This document shows, one piece after another, positions 7,525-16,311 of a stretch of DNA of 64,000 bases (position 1 is the stretch's first letter; every line of letters starts with the position of its first letter). A model generated the notes under the pieces. That model made no database searches. It saw only the letters and a program-made list of their open reading frames with translations, and had not been told where the DNA came from. The stretch is from an uncultured Gemmiger sp. GTDB lineage: Bacteria; Bacillota; Clostridia; Oscillospirales; Ruminococcaceae. The DNA is taken from assembly GCA_944386225.1 (NCBI GenBank), contig CALXAH010000003.1, positions 62,001 to 126,000 of the forward strand. Reading direction: 5' to 3'. The position numbers were made by a program, and so were the translations under genes.

Positions 7525-8055
7525 TTATTCTGCAAAACTGATAAAATTCTCCGGATACAGCTCATAGCCAACGGAGGACTGCCATTCCCCCAGCTGATCC
7601 TTCCAGGCGTTTTCGTTGACCCGCAGCCTGGTGAACCCCAGCTGCTCGTACACATGCTGGGCCCGCTCGTTTTTCAGATTGGTGTCCAGGACGATCTTTT
7701 CAAAGCCCAGATCCCGGAACAGCGACGCGATCAGCATGCTCAGCAGGATCTTGCCCGCGCCCTGATTCTGTTTGGAAAAATCGCAGATTTTGATGCCGAT
7801 TTCCGCAGCCCGGCCGTCCGGGCTGTAATAGTTCATCTCCCCTGCGGGAACATGATCCATCTCGATGATCAGCTGCCGGCCCGTTTTGTCGGAATTTCTC
7901 CGCAGGGCGGCCGCGATATCCTCCGCCTTTTCGCCCGTTCCGTTGGGGAATCCTGCATGGGCCATGATTTTACCGTCGTTCCACCACAGGGCAAGCTGTT
8001 CCGCGTCGGCCTCGGTTGCGTTGCGGATCAGCAGATTCTTATGTTCCAGCCACAT
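7525..8055 (-). CDS. GNAT family N-acetyltransferase
   Basis: A 176-residue acetyltransferase of the RimJ/RimL-like type (begins MWLEHKNLLIRNATEADAEQ). The acetyl-CoA binding region is the strand-loop-helix around FSKQNQGAGKILLSMLI, where QNQGAGK replaces the canonical QxxGxG/A, and NERAQHVYEQLGF is the usual C-terminal motif. ATG 8055 follows GGAGGA. It lies directly downstream of tRNA-Tyr and its terminator. The acceptor substrate (small amine, aminoglycoside or ribosomal protein N-terminus) cannot be told from sequence. Confidence 0.85.
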   Translation of the reverse strand: MWLEHKNLLIRNATEADAEQLALWWNDGKIMAHAGFPNGTGEKAEDIAAALRRNSDKTGRQLIIEMDHVPAGEMNYYSPDGRAAEIGIKICDFSKQNQGAGKILLSMLIASLFRDLGFEKIVLDTNLKNERAQHVYEQLGFTRLRVNENAWKDQLGEWQSSVGYELYPENFISFAE

Positions 8056-8090
8056 GACAGTTTCCTCCGTTTCCCGGTCAGATAAAAGGA

Positions 8091-8118
8091 AAAGCCCTGC
8101 CGAAACCGGCAGGGCTTT
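8091..8118 (-). terminator. tRNA-Tyr terminator
   Basis: A 12-bp stem (8091-8102 with 8107-8118) with an AAAC loop starts right after the tRNA CCA end; read on the minus strand it is followed by TTTTCC. Confidence 0.85.
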
Positions 8119-8204
8119 TGGTGGGAGCGGGTGGATTCGAACCACCGAAGCAATTATGCAACAGATTTACAGTCTGCCCCCATTGGCCGCTCGGGAACAC
8201 TCCC
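8119..8204 (-). tRNA. tRNA-Tyr (GTA anticodon)
   Basis: Read on the minus strand, this is an 86-nt class II tRNA. The acceptor stem GGGAGTG pairs with CGCTCCC, the anticodon loop is CTGTAAA with anticodon GTA, a long variable arm follows, the T-loop is GGTTCGAATCC, and CCA is encoded. All parts match bacterial tRNA-Tyr. Confidence 0.95.
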
Positions 8205-8238
8205 ACATGTTCGCCGCTCTCTCAACGAGTGCTTGATT

Positions 8239-8267
8239 ATTATAACAAGCATATCCGGAAAATGCAA
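8239..8267 (-). promoter_or_regulatory. tRNA-Tyr promoter
   Basis: TTGCAT (8262-8267), a 17-bp spacer and a consensus TATAAT (8239-8244) on the minus strand, about 35 bases ahead of the tRNA 5' end. Confidence 0.8.
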
Positions 8268-8356
8268 CCCCTTTTTCAAAATTTCTTGAAATTTTTTCGC
8301 GGCGCTTTATCATGACAGAAAAGTTACAATTTGTACTTATTTACGGGGCCGGTTTC

Positions 8357-8365
8357 TGGTATAAT
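8357..8365 (+). promoter_or_regulatory. Extended -10 promoter of citrate synthase gene
   Basis: TGGTATAAT (TATAAT at 8360-8365) is a consensus extended -10 element; no good -35 is present 17 bp upstream, which fits extended -10 use. Confidence 0.6.
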
Positions 8366-8422
8366 AAAAATCGTTAATCATATTAAGCATCCTATAGCGA
8401 GCAGAAGGAGGGAGTGCGTCTT

Positions 8423-9790
8423 ATGACCGCCGTATCTGAATATTCCAAGGTAACGCCCGAGCTGGAGCAGCTGGCCAGCCTGTGCCGGGCAAACAATACC
8501 ATCGATCCCCAGGATTATGTGCGCTACGACGTAAAGCGCGGCCTGCGCGATCTGAACGGCAACGGCGTGGTGGCCGGGCTGACCGAGATCAGCGAGGTTC
8601 ACGCCAAGGAAAAGATCAATGGCGAGTCGGTGCCGGTGCCGGGCAAGCTGTTCTACCGGGGCTATGCCATTGAGGACATCGTGCACGGCTTTATCGACAG
8701 CGGCCGGTTCGGCTTTGAGGAGACCGCCTACCTGCTGATGTTCGGGCAGCTGCCCACCGCCGAACAGCTGGCGGACTTCAACCGGCAGCTGGCGTTCTAC
8801 CGCACCCTGCCCTCCAACTTTGTGCGGGATGTGATCCTGAAAGCCCCCAGCCAGGACATGATGAACACCCTGGCCCGCAGCGTGCTGACCATGGCCAGCT
8901 ACGACGACAACCCGGACGACATCAGCCTGCCCAACGTGGTGCGCCAGTGCATCGACCTGCTGGCCATCTTCCCGCTGCTGTCGGTGTACGGGTACCAGGC
9001 GTACTCCTACAAAGAGGGCAACAGCCTGTACATCCACGCGCCCCGGCCGGATCTGTCCACCGCGGAGAACATCCTGACCCTGCTGCGGCCGGATTCCTCC
9101 TACACCCCGCTGGAAGCCCACATTCTGGACCTGTGCCTGGTGCTGCACGCGGAGCACGGCGGCGGCAACAACTCCACCTTTACCACCCACGTGGTCACCA
9201 GCTCCGGCACCGACACCTACAGCTGCATGGCCGCGGCCCTGGCCAGCCTGAAGGGCCCCCGCCACGGCGGCGCCAACATCAAGGTCATGCAGATGTTCGA
9301 GGATATGAAGCAGTCCCTGCCCGACTGGGCCGACGAGGACGCCATCCGCAACTATCTGACCGGCCTGCTGCACAAGGAGCGCTTTGACAAGAGCGGCCTG
9401 ATCTACGGCATGGGTCACGCGGTTTACTCCATCAGCGACCCCCGCGCTACCCTGCTGAAAGGCTTTGTGCACAAGCTCTGCGCCGAGAAGGGCATGGAGA
9501 AGGAGTACGGCCTGTACGCCGCGGTGGAGCGGCTGGCCCCGGAGGTCATCGCCCAGGAGCGCAAGATCTACAAGGGCGTTTCCGCCAACGTGGACTTCTA
9601 CAGCGGTTTTGTGTATCATATGCTGGGCCTGCCCACCGAGCTGTACACCCCCATGTTCGCGGTGGCCCGTGTGGCCGGCTGGAGCGCCCACCGGCTGGAA
9701 GAGCTGATCAACATGGGCAAGATCATCCGCCCCGCCTACGTGGCGGTGCTGCCCCGCCGGGAATACGTGCCCATCAGCGACCGCACCTGA
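8423..9790 (+). CDS. gltA: Citrate synthase
   Basis: The 455-residue protein catalyses condensation of acetyl-CoA and oxaloacetate to citrate, the first step of the oxidative TCA branch toward 2-oxoglutarate and glutamate. Catalytic residues are recognisable: His245 in LHAEHGGGNNSTF, His332 in GMGHAVYS and Asp391 in VSANVDFYSGF. ATG 8423 is ten bases after AAGGAGGG; an in-frame GTG at 8414 is too close. It is a single-gene unit between its own promoter and terminator. A 2-methylcitrate synthase role is possible in principle, but no methylcitrate genes are nearby. Confidence 0.93.
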   Translation: MTAVSEYSKVTPELEQLASLCRANNTIDPQDYVRYDVKRGLRDLNGNGVVAGLTEISEVHAKEKINGESVPVPGKLFYRGYAIEDIVHGFIDSGRFGFEETAYLLMFGQLPTAEQLADFNRQLAFYRTLPSNFVRDVILKAPSQDMMNTLARSVLTMASYDDNPDDISLPNVVRQCIDLLAIFPLLSVYGYQAYSYKEGNSLYIHAPRPDLSTAENILTLLRPDSSYTPLEAHILDLCLVLHAEHGGGNNSTFTTHVVTSSGTDTYSCMAAALASLKGPRHGGANIKVMQMFEDMKQSLPDWADEDAIRNYLTGLLHKERFDKSGLIYGMGHAVYSISDPRATLLKGFVHKLCAEKGMEKEYGLYAAVERLAPEVIAQERKIYKGVSANVDFYSGFVYHMLGLPTELYTPMFAVARVAGWSAHRLEELINMGKIIRPAYVAVLPRREYVPISDRT

Positions 9791-9804
9791 TCGTTTTGCC
9801 TTTT

Positions 9805-9830
9805 GCCGCGCCCTTTTACCGGGGCGCGGC
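9805..9830 (+). terminator. Terminator of citrate synthase gene
   Basis: GCCGCGCCC (9805-9813) pairs with GGGCGCGGC (9822-9830), followed by TTTTCTTT. Confidence 0.85.
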
Positions 9831-9835
9831 TTTTC

Positions 9836-9864
9836 TTTACAAAGGCGGCGGGGCACACTATAAT
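9836..9864 (+). promoter_or_regulatory. Promoter of the surface-glycan cluster
   Basis: TTTACA (9836-9841), 17-bp spacer, TATAAT (9859-9864), directly after the preceding terminator and 60 bases ahead of the MBOAT start. Confidence 0.8.
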
Positions 9865-9926
9865 GAATATGTATGAGCTTTTTTGCCGAAATCTCGGCTA
9901 TCACGGATACAGGAGCGGTTCTGCCC

Positions 9927-11390
9927 ATGAGTTTCAATACCCTGCCCTATCTGGTATTTCTGCCCCTGGCGGCGCTGGCCTGGCTGGCAGCGCCCCGGCC
10001 CGCCCGCATCTGGGTGCTGCTGGCGGCCAACGGGGTGTTCTACGCCTTCGGCGGCACGCCGGGCCTGGCGGTGTTCCTGGTGCTGGCCGCGCTGCTGGCC
10101 TGGGCGGGCGGTCTGGGCATCCGGCGGGGGCGGCATCCCCGCGCCTGGCTGGCCGGTACCCTGCTGGCCTGCGTGGCGCTGCTCTGCTTTTTCAAATACA
10201 ACCGGTTCTTCCCCGCCCTGGCCGACGGTCTGGCGGCGCTGGGGATGCCGGTTTCCGCCGGCGGCTGGCTGCTGATGCCGCTGGGCATCAGCTACTACAC
10301 CTTTACCGCCGTGAGTTATCTGGTGGACGTGTACCGCAGGAAAATCCCCGCCGAGGGCAATTTCCTCTACCTGCTGGCCTTTACCAGCCTGTTTGCCACC
10401 GTGACCGCCGGGCCCATCTGCCGGGCGGGCGACATTCTGCCCCAGCTGCACGCCCCCGCCCGCTTTGAGGAAGGCCGGGTGGTGAACGGCCTGCAGGTGA
10501 TGCTGGTGGGCTACTTCAAAAAAATCGCCGTGGCGGATATGCTGTTCAAATTCGTGGACACCGTCTACGGCAATCTGCCCGCCTATTCCGGCCTGACCCT
10601 GACCCTGGCGGCGCTGGGGTACGGGGTGTATCTGTACGCGGATTTTTCCGGCTATTCGGACATTGCCCGGGGCAGCGCCCTGATCCTGGGGCTGCGCCTG
10701 CCGGAGAACTTCCGGGTTCCCTACTGCGCCGCGGGTCTGGGCGAATTCTGGGACCGCTGGCACATCAGCCTGTCCGGCTGGCTGAAAGACTACATCTACA
10801 TCCCCCTGGGCGGCAGCCGCAAGGGCGCGGTGCGCCGGGTGCTGAACGTGCTGGCGGTGTTCATCGTCAGCGGGCTGTGGCATGGCGTGGGCCTGAGCTT
10901 TCTGTTCTGGGGCCTGCTGCATGGGGCGGGCCGCGTGTTTGAGATGCTTACCGGGCTGGGCCGCCGCCGCACCGCCGGGCCGGTGCGCTGGCTGCATACG
11001 GCGCTGACCTTTGTGTATGTGAACGTCTGCTGGGTATTCTTCCGCTGTGAGAATCTGGCCGACGCCCTTTATGTCCTCACCGCCCAGTTTGCGGGCGGCG
11101 ATGTGATCGCCCAATGCCGCACAGCGGTGGCGGCGGGCTTTGACGCCACCCCCCTGCTCATGCTGGGGTACGGGGCGTTCTGCGTGCTGGCGGTGGCGCT
11201 GCTGACCGCCTGGGACGCCTGGCGCGTGCGGGGTCTTGCCGGCGGCGGGGCGGAGGTCGCCTTTGCCCGGCTGGGCACGGCGCGCCGCTGGGTGCTGTAT
11301 TATCTGTTCCTGGCGTTTATCTTTGCGGCCTTTCTTATGCAGAACGGCTATCTCGTGGGCAGCGCCAGCTTTGCCTACGGTGGATTTTAA
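9927..11390 (+). CDS. MBOAT family O-acyltransferase (AlgI/DltB-like)
   Basis: A 487-residue polytopic membrane protein with the usual opening of this family (MSFNTLPYLVFLPL) and the conserved histidine region SGLWHGVGLSFLFWGLLHG. MBOAT proteins of the AlgI/PatA type move acyl groups across the membrane for O-acetylation of surface polysaccharides. ATG 9927 follows AGGAG and matches family starts; the frame is open back to 9873 without homology. The next gene, 12 bases downstream, is an SGNH-type partner, the standard pairing for extracellular O-acylation. Neighbouring flippase and glycan genes suggest the acceptor is a cell-surface glycan. Confidence 0.88.
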   Translation: MSFNTLPYLVFLPLAALAWLAAPRPARIWVLLAANGVFYAFGGTPGLAVFLVLAALLAWAGGLGIRRGRHPRAWLAGTLLACVALLCFFKYNRFFPALADGLAALGMPVSAGGWLLMPLGISYYTFTAVSYLVDVYRRKIPAEGNFLYLLAFTSLFATVTAGPICRAGDILPQLHAPARFEEGRVVNGLQVMLVGYFKKIAVADMLFKFVDTVYGNLPAYSGLTLTLAALGYGVYLYADFSGYSDIARGSALILGLRLPENFRVPYCAAGLGEFWDRWHISLSGWLKDYIYIPLGGSRKGAVRRVLNVLAVFIVSGLWHGVGLSFLFWGLLHGAGRVFEMLTGLGRRRTAGPVRWLHTALTFVYVNVCWVFFRCENLADALYVLTAQFAGGDVIAQCRTAVAAGFDATPLLMLGYGAFCVLAVALLTAWDAWRVRGLAGGGAEVAFARLGTARRWVLYYLFLAFIFAAFLMQNGYLVGSASFAYGGF

Positions 11391-11402
11391 GGAGGGCGCG
11401 GC

Positions 11403-12434
11403 ATGAGAAAACTGCTTGGCAGGCTGTGCCTGTTTCTGCTGCCGGTGGCGCTGTATCTGGCGCTGTTTGTGGCCTTTGAACCCTACAATTACTTCGGCCT
11501 GCGCGCCGGCGCCACCGACTCAAACCAGCCCATCTACCGGGTGCGCAGCTATCTGCAGCAGCCGGAAAACGTGATCTTTCTGGGGGATTCCCGGATGGCC
11601 CATCTGAACATGGAGCTGGCCGGGGAGATCCTGGGCACCCCCTGCTCCAACCTGGCCTTCGGCGGGGCCAGCGAGCAGGAGATGATCGACCTGTTCTGGT
11701 TTGCCACCGAGGAGAACCCCAATCTGGAACGGGTGTATCTGGAAGTCAGCTTCTACACCATGAACCGGTACTACGACAAGGACCGGGCGGGCAACATCCG
11801 CACGGTGGCGGAAAACCCGCTGGCCTATATGCTGAACCTGAGTTACAACCTGGAGATGCTGGCCAACCTGAAAAACACCCTGACCGGCACCGCTCCGGTG
11901 GCCGGAGACACCGAAACCGCCACCTACACCCCGGCGGATTATCAGGACGAAAACGGCAATCCCCTGCCCTACCGGCGGCAGCTGATCGACTACGCCGCCA
12001 CCATCTACGGGGTGGTGACGAACGGGGCGGATATGCCCGCGGACCCGGCCGAGGCGGTGGCCTATATGACCGACCCGGCCAATATCGAATTGCGGCAGTG
12101 GGAGGTCAACACCGAGCAGCTGGAACGGCTGAAAGAGGTAGCCGCCTGGTGTAAGGAAAACGGGGTGGAACTGGTGTTCGTGGCCCCGCCGGTGGACGAG
12201 AGCATCACCGCCTGTGTGCTGGAGCCGCTGGGCATCGGGGAAGAATTTGCCGCGGTGCTGGACGAGCTGCGGGCCACCGGCACACCGGTGCTGGACTACG
12301 AGCTGGGCGGCGGGCACGGTTTGCGGGAGGACCAGTTCTTTGACGGGTTCCACATCGACACGGTGTACGGCCTGCCCCAATACACCGCCACCCTGCTGGC
12401 GGACGCAAACGCCGCGCTGGGCGGCAACGGATAA
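11403..12434 (+). CDS. SGNH-fold partner of MBOAT (DltD/AlgJ-like)
   Basis: The 343-residue protein has an N-terminal signal anchor (about residues 7-25) and an extracellular SGNH-hydrolase-like domain with a GDSR block (61-64, nucleophile Ser63) and a C-terminal DGFH block (Asp314, His317) completing a catalytic triad. In MBOAT systems such proteins receive the acyl group outside the membrane and pass it to the polymer. AAGGAGG lies just before the ATG, and spacing to both neighbours is short, so it is translated with the MBOAT. The acceptor is unknown. Confidence 0.8.
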   Translation: MRKLLGRLCLFLLPVALYLALFVAFEPYNYFGLRAGATDSNQPIYRVRSYLQQPENVIFLGDSRMAHLNMELAGEILGTPCSNLAFGGASEQEMIDLFWFATEENPNLERVYLEVSFYTMNRYYDKDRAGNIRTVAENPLAYMLNLSYNLEMLANLKNTLTGTAPVAGDTETATYTPADYQDENGNPLPYRRQLIDYAATIYGVVTNGADMPADPAEAVAYMTDPANIELRQWEVNTEQLERLKEVAAWCKENGVELVFVAPPVDESITACVLEPLGIGEEFAAVLDELRATGTPVLDYELGGGHGLREDQFFDGFHIDTVYGLPQYTATLLADANAALGGNG

Positions 12435-12449
12435 AAGGAGGCGCGGCGC

Positions 12450-13763
12450 ATGGCGCTGGATTTTCTGATTTTGTACGAGCACACGGTGCGGGAATACGAG
12501 AGCGACCTGCTGCTCAAACTGGAACTGGAGCGGCGGGGCTACAAGGTGGCCATCCGCCAGCTGCTGGACCGGAAAAAGCCCAGCCTGTTCACCTGGAACA
12601 AGCCCCGGGTGCTGGTGAGCAGCTGCATGTACGACAACGAGGCCATCAACAGCCACGTGTACAACAACATCGGCCGGTGCGACCGGATCGTGAACCTGCA
12701 CTGGGAGCAGATGCTCAGCGACACCCAGGAGGAGGGCGACTGGTTCAACATGAACGGCAACGCCAAGAAGTGCGTGCAGACCTGCTGGGGCCGCCGCACC
12801 GCCGACCGGCTGATCGCCCACGGCATGGAGCAAAAAAACACCCCGGTGACCGGCGCGGTGATGATGGATTTTCTGCGCCCGGAATTTGACGGCTATTTCA
12901 AAAGCAAGGCCGCCCTCTGCGCCGAGCACGGCCTGGACCCGGACAAGCAGCTGCATCTGTATATCTCCAGCTTCGGCTATGCCAGCATGACCGAGCAGGA
13001 GGTAAAGGAACTGAGCGAGATGGCGGGCACCGATTTCACCGGCTTTGCCGCCACCAACCGGGTGAGCATGGCCCGGACGCTGGACTGGTTTGACCGGTAC
13101 CTGGCCGACCATCCGGAGGTGGAGCTGGTCTACCGGCGGCATCCCAGCGAGTGGAACAGCCCGGCCCTGGCCGAACTGGCGGCCCGGCGGCCCAACTTCC
13201 ATGTGATCTTTGCGGACAGCGTAAAGCAGTGGATCGTGGCGGCGGACTCCATCAGCATCTGGATGAGCACCGCCATCGCGGAGGTGTACATGGCGGGCAA
13301 GAGCTGCCACATCCTGCGCCCGGTGCCCATCGAGCACGAGTACGACCCGGTGATCTACGCGGGGGCGAAGTATATCACCGATTACGAAGGCTTCTGCGCC
13401 GCCATGGGGGAGGAAGACCCGCCCTTCCCCATTGCCCGGGAAATCATCGAGGGATACTTTGACCCCAGCGATATGCCCGCCTACAAGCGGATGGCCGATC
13501 TGTTGGAACAGGTATACAAAGAGCCGCCCCGGGATCACCCCATGGGCGAGGGCTTTACCCCCCATTTCAACTGGCTGAAATTCTTTGCGCTGTGGGGGGT
13601 GCATATTCTGTTTGCGCTGCGTCTGCCGCCCAAAAAGGTGTTCTTCTTCCACAAGGGACTTGCGGATTTTGCCCAGCGCATCTACGGCTATGTGGAAAAG
13701 GCCTACATCCCCAAAAGCCAGATCCGGGCGATGGAAGACCGCATCCGCCCCTTTGTGAGGTGA
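12450..13763 (+). CDS. Surface carbohydrate biosynthesis protein (glycosyltransferase-like)
   Basis: This 437-residue soluble protein resembles the 'surface carbohydrate biosynthesis' family found with N-acetyl-sugar amidotransferases in polysaccharide loci. It begins with a Rossmann-like strand (MALDFLILYEHTVREYESD), and the second half (YRRHPSEWNSP, DSISIWMSTAIAEVYMAGK) looks like the nucleotide-binding half of a GT-B glycosyltransferase or glycerophosphotransferase-type protein. It lies 15 bases after the SGNH gene and five bases before the flippase. A role in assembling an unusual surface sugar is likely; the reaction is not known. Confidence 0.65.
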   Translation: MALDFLILYEHTVREYESDLLLKLELERRGYKVAIRQLLDRKKPSLFTWNKPRVLVSSCMYDNEAINSHVYNNIGRCDRIVNLHWEQMLSDTQEEGDWFNMNGNAKKCVQTCWGRRTADRLIAHGMEQKNTPVTGAVMMDFLRPEFDGYFKSKAALCAEHGLDPDKQLHLYISSFGYASMTEQEVKELSEMAGTDFTGFAATNRVSMARTLDWFDRYLADHPEVELVYRRHPSEWNSPALAELAARRPNFHVIFADSVKQWIVAADSISIWMSTAIAEVYMAGKSCHILRPVPIEHEYDPVIYAGAKYITDYEGFCAAMGEEDPPFPIAREIIEGYFDPSDMPAYKRMADLLEQVYKEPPRDHPMGEGFTPHFNWLKFFALWGVHILFALRLPPKKVFFFHKGLADFAQRIYGYVEKAYIPKSQIRAMEDRIRPFVR

Positions 13764-13767
13764 CGGG

Positions 13768-14994
13768 ATGAGCAGCCAGCTTCAGAAAAACCTTATTTTC
13801 AACACGGCGGGCAGCCTGCTGTTCTATGTGTGCCAGGCGGTGATGAACCTGCTGGTCACCGCACTGGCGGGTGTGGAGGCCAACGGCCTGCTGGCCACCG
13901 CCATGACCATCGCCAACGTGGCCCTGAGCGCCGCCAGCTTCGGTATGCGCACCTTCCAGGTGAGCGATCTGCGCGGCCAGTACGCCGACCGCACCTATCT
14001 GCTCAGCCGCTACCTGACGGTGGCGCTGGCCTGGACAGGCTGCATGGCCTTTGCCTTCGTGAACACCTATTCCGCCCAGCAGCGGTGGGTCATCTTCCTC
14101 TATGCCGGGTACCGGCTGGTGGAAAGCTGGTCCGACGTGTGGCACGCCTACCTGCAGAAGGCCGAGCGGATGGACATTGTGGGCATCAGCTTCGGGGTGC
14201 GGGGCCCGCTTACCGCCGGCACGGTGGTGGCGGGGCTGCTGCTGACCCACGACCTGATCATCACCCTGGCGGTGCTGCTGGTGCTGAACGCCGGGTATGT
14301 GCTGGCGGTGGATATCCCGCTGGCCCGCCGCCGGGCGGACCTGAAAAGCCGGGAGGGCGGCAGCGTGGCGGCGCTGCTCTGGCAGTGCCTGCCGCTGGCG
14401 GTATATGCCAGCCTCAACACCAGCATCGGCTCGGTGCCCCGGTATTTCTGCGAGCGTATCCTGGGCAGCGTGGCGCTGAACTATTTTGCCAACGTATTCC
14501 TGCCGGTGATGATGCTGCAGGTGGCGGCGGTGTATCTGTTTGTGCCCTTCATCACCATCTTTGCCCGGCTGTGGAACGACCGGGACGCCGCGGGCTGGCG
14601 CAAGGCGCTGCGTCTGGGCGCACTGGCGCTGGCGGCGCTGTGGGCCGCGGGCGCGGCCGGGGTGGCCCTGCTGGGGCGCTGGGGGCTGAACCTGCTGTAT
14701 CCCAGCACCCCGGAAATCCTGCAATACACCGGCCTTTTGCAGCCGCTGGTGGTCTGCGCCGTGCTTACGGTGGCGGCCACCGTGCTGTGCAACCTGCTCA
14801 CCATCGCCCGGGCCATGGGGGCGCTGATCGCCGGCAACCTGATCGGCCTGGCGGCGGCGCTGATCGCCAGCCCGCTGCTGATCCCCGCCCTGGGGCTGTG
14901 GGGCACCGCCCTGGCCACCATGGCGGGCCTGGGCGCCCAGGCGGTTTCGCTGGGGATCTTTTTGTGGCTGGCCGGGCGGCGGCAGTTTGTCTGA
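13768..14994 (+). CDS. Polysaccharide flippase (Wzx-like, MOP superfamily)
   Basis: A 408-residue protein with about 12 predicted membrane helices and the N-terminal helix pattern of polysaccharide exporters (KNLIFNTAGSLLFYVCQAVM). Wzx-type flippases move undecaprenyl-linked repeat units from the inner to the outer leaflet. It starts five bases after the previous gene and is followed by a short hairpin, so it closes the first transcript. No polymerase (Wzy) or ligase is visible, so the glycan could be short or finished by genes elsewhere. Confidence 0.85.
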   Translation: MSSQLQKNLIFNTAGSLLFYVCQAVMNLLVTALAGVEANGLLATAMTIANVALSAASFGMRTFQVSDLRGQYADRTYLLSRYLTVALAWTGCMAFAFVNTYSAQQRWVIFLYAGYRLVESWSDVWHAYLQKAERMDIVGISFGVRGPLTAGTVVAGLLLTHDLIITLAVLLVLNAGYVLAVDIPLARRRADLKSREGGSVAALLWQCLPLAVYASLNTSIGSVPRYFCERILGSVALNYFANVFLPVMMLQVAAVYLFVPFITIFARLWNDRDAAGWRKALRLGALALAALWAAGAAGVALLGRWGLNLLYPSTPEILQYTGLLQPLVVCAVLTVAATVLCNLLTIARAMGALIAGNLIGLAAALIASPLLIPALGLWGTALATMAGLGAQAVSLGIFLWLAGRRQFV

Positions 14995-14996
14995 CA

Positions 14997-15047
14997 GTTT
15001 TGCTTTTTTGCAAAACGCTGGAAGAACGCATCACAACATGGTATAAT
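14997..15047 (+). promoter_or_regulatory. Weak hairpin and extended -10 promoter before amidotransferase gene
   Basis: GTTTTGC-T6-GCAAAAC (14997-15016) could act as a weak terminator. It is followed by the extended -10 TGGTATAAT (TATAAT at 15042-15047), which would let the amidotransferase be expressed separately. Confidence 0.5.
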
Positions 15048-15097
15048 AACCGTGACAACGCGGCCTGCGCGCCGCTGCAAGGAGGGAATTCTGCGGA

Positions 15098-16219
15098 ATG
15101 AAATACTGCAAGAAGTGCACCATGCCGGACACCCGGCCCGGCATTACCTTTGACGCGGAGGGCGTGTGCAGCGCCTGCCGCCATTATGAGAGCCGTTCCC
15201 AGGTGGACTGGGACGCCCGCTGGAAAGAATTTGAAGCCCTGTGCGACAAGTACCGGGGCTGCAACGGCCCCGGCGGCTACGACTGCGCCGTGGCGGTAAG
15301 CGGCGGCAAGGACAGCCACTTCCAGGTGTATATCCTGAAAGAGGTCATGAAGATGAACCCGATCCTCTTCAGCGTGGAGGACAACTTCCCCATGACCGAG
15401 GCGGGCAAGCACAACCTGAAGAACATCTCCGAGACCTTCGGCTGCACCATCATCAGCTGCAAGCCCAACATCAAGGCCCAGAAAACCCTGATGCGCGCCT
15501 TCTTTGAGAAGTACGGCAAGCCCACCTGGTACGTGGACCGGCTGATCTACACCTTCCCCCTGCATATGGCGCTCAAGTTCAACACCCCGCTGCTCTGCTA
15601 CGGGGAGAACGTCAGCTTTGAATACGGCGGCAACGCCGATGAGGAGACCTACTCCGCCCGGGATCAGATCGAGAACGGCGTGGCCGTGGGCTTCCCCACC
15701 GAGGAGCTGCTGAGCTACGGCGTGAGCGAGAACGACCTGGCCCTGACCAAGGCCCCCACCGCCGAGGAGCTGGCCCGTCTGGATCCGTTCTATCTGAGCT
15801 ACTTCCTGCCCTGGAACAGCTACAAGAACTACCAGCTGGCCAAGAGCCGCGGCTTCCACGACCTGACCCACGAGTGGGACCGCACCCATCACGCCGAGAA
15901 CTTTGACCAGATCGACAGCCGGGCTTATCTGGTGCACAGCTGGCTGAAGTATCCCAAGTTCGGCCACGCCGCCGCTACCGACTACACCGCCCGGTACATC
16001 CGCTACGGCATGATGACCCGGGAGGAGGCCATCCCCGTGATCAAGGAGCGGGACGGCGCGCTGGATCCGCTCTGCGTGCGGGATTTCTGCGAGTTCTGCG
16101 GCTACTCCGAGTCCGAGTTCTGGGCCATCCTGGACAAGTTCTATAACCCCGAACTGTTTGAAAAGGACGCCTACGGCCGCTGGGTTCTGAAACACCCCAT
16201 CTGGGAAGAAAACAAGTAA
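15098..16219 (+). CDS. N-acetyl sugar amidotransferase (PseA/WbpG family)
   Basis: The 373-residue enzyme has an N-terminal zinc site (Cys4, Cys7, Cys24, Cys27), a PP-loop ATP pyrophosphatase motif SGGKDS (68-73) and a long C-terminal domain. This family converts an N-acetyl group of a surface sugar to an acetamidino group, using ammonia from a glutaminase. In WbpG systems HisH/HisF-like partners deliver the ammonia; none is present here, so it may act as PseA does or use partners elsewhere. It belongs to the surface-glycan cluster, with AAGGAGGGAATTCT before its ATG. Confidence 0.85.
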   Translation: MKYCKKCTMPDTRPGITFDAEGVCSACRHYESRSQVDWDARWKEFEALCDKYRGCNGPGGYDCAVAVSGGKDSHFQVYILKEVMKMNPILFSVEDNFPMTEAGKHNLKNISETFGCTIISCKPNIKAQKTLMRAFFEKYGKPTWYVDRLIYTFPLHMALKFNTPLLCYGENVSFEYGGNADEETYSARDQIENGVAVGFPTEELLSYGVSENDLALTKAPTAEELARLDPFYLSYFLPWNSYKNYQLAKSRGFHDLTHEWDRTHHAENFDQIDSRAYLVHSWLKYPKFGHAAATDYTARYIRYGMMTREEAIPVIKERDGALDPLCVRDFCEFCGYSESEFWAILDKFYNPELFEKDAYGRWVLKHPIWEENK

Positions 16220-16230
16220 ATCTCGTTGAC

Positions 16231-16251
16231 GCCCCCGCCCTGTGCGGGGGC
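16231..16251 (+). terminator. Terminator of the amidotransferase gene
   Basis: GCCCCCG (16231-16237) pairs with CGGGGGC (16245-16251), followed by GTTTTTTCG. A second palindrome, GCCCTTTTGCGCAAAAGGGC, lies just after it at 16260-16279. Confidence 0.85.
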
Positions 16252-16279
16252 GTTTTTTCGCCCTTTTGCGCAAAAGGGC

Positions 16280-16308
16280 TTGACAACTGCCGCCCGCGAG
16301 GCTATCAT
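16280..16308 (+). promoter_or_regulatory. Promoter of the T-box leader/met operon
   Basis: Consensus TTGACA (16280-16285), 17-bp spacer, TATCAT (16303-16308). Confidence 0.8.
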
Positions 16309-16311
16309 AAT

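Noticed and set aside
8119..8204. tRNA-Tyr as the prophage attachment site
   Set aside because: It lies 45 kb from the phage genes with ordinary host genes between, and no duplicated tRNA end was found near 53.4 kb.
8414..8425. GTG 8414 as start of citrate synthase
   Set aside because: It overlaps the spacing of the ribosome binding site; ATG 8423 has ideal spacing.
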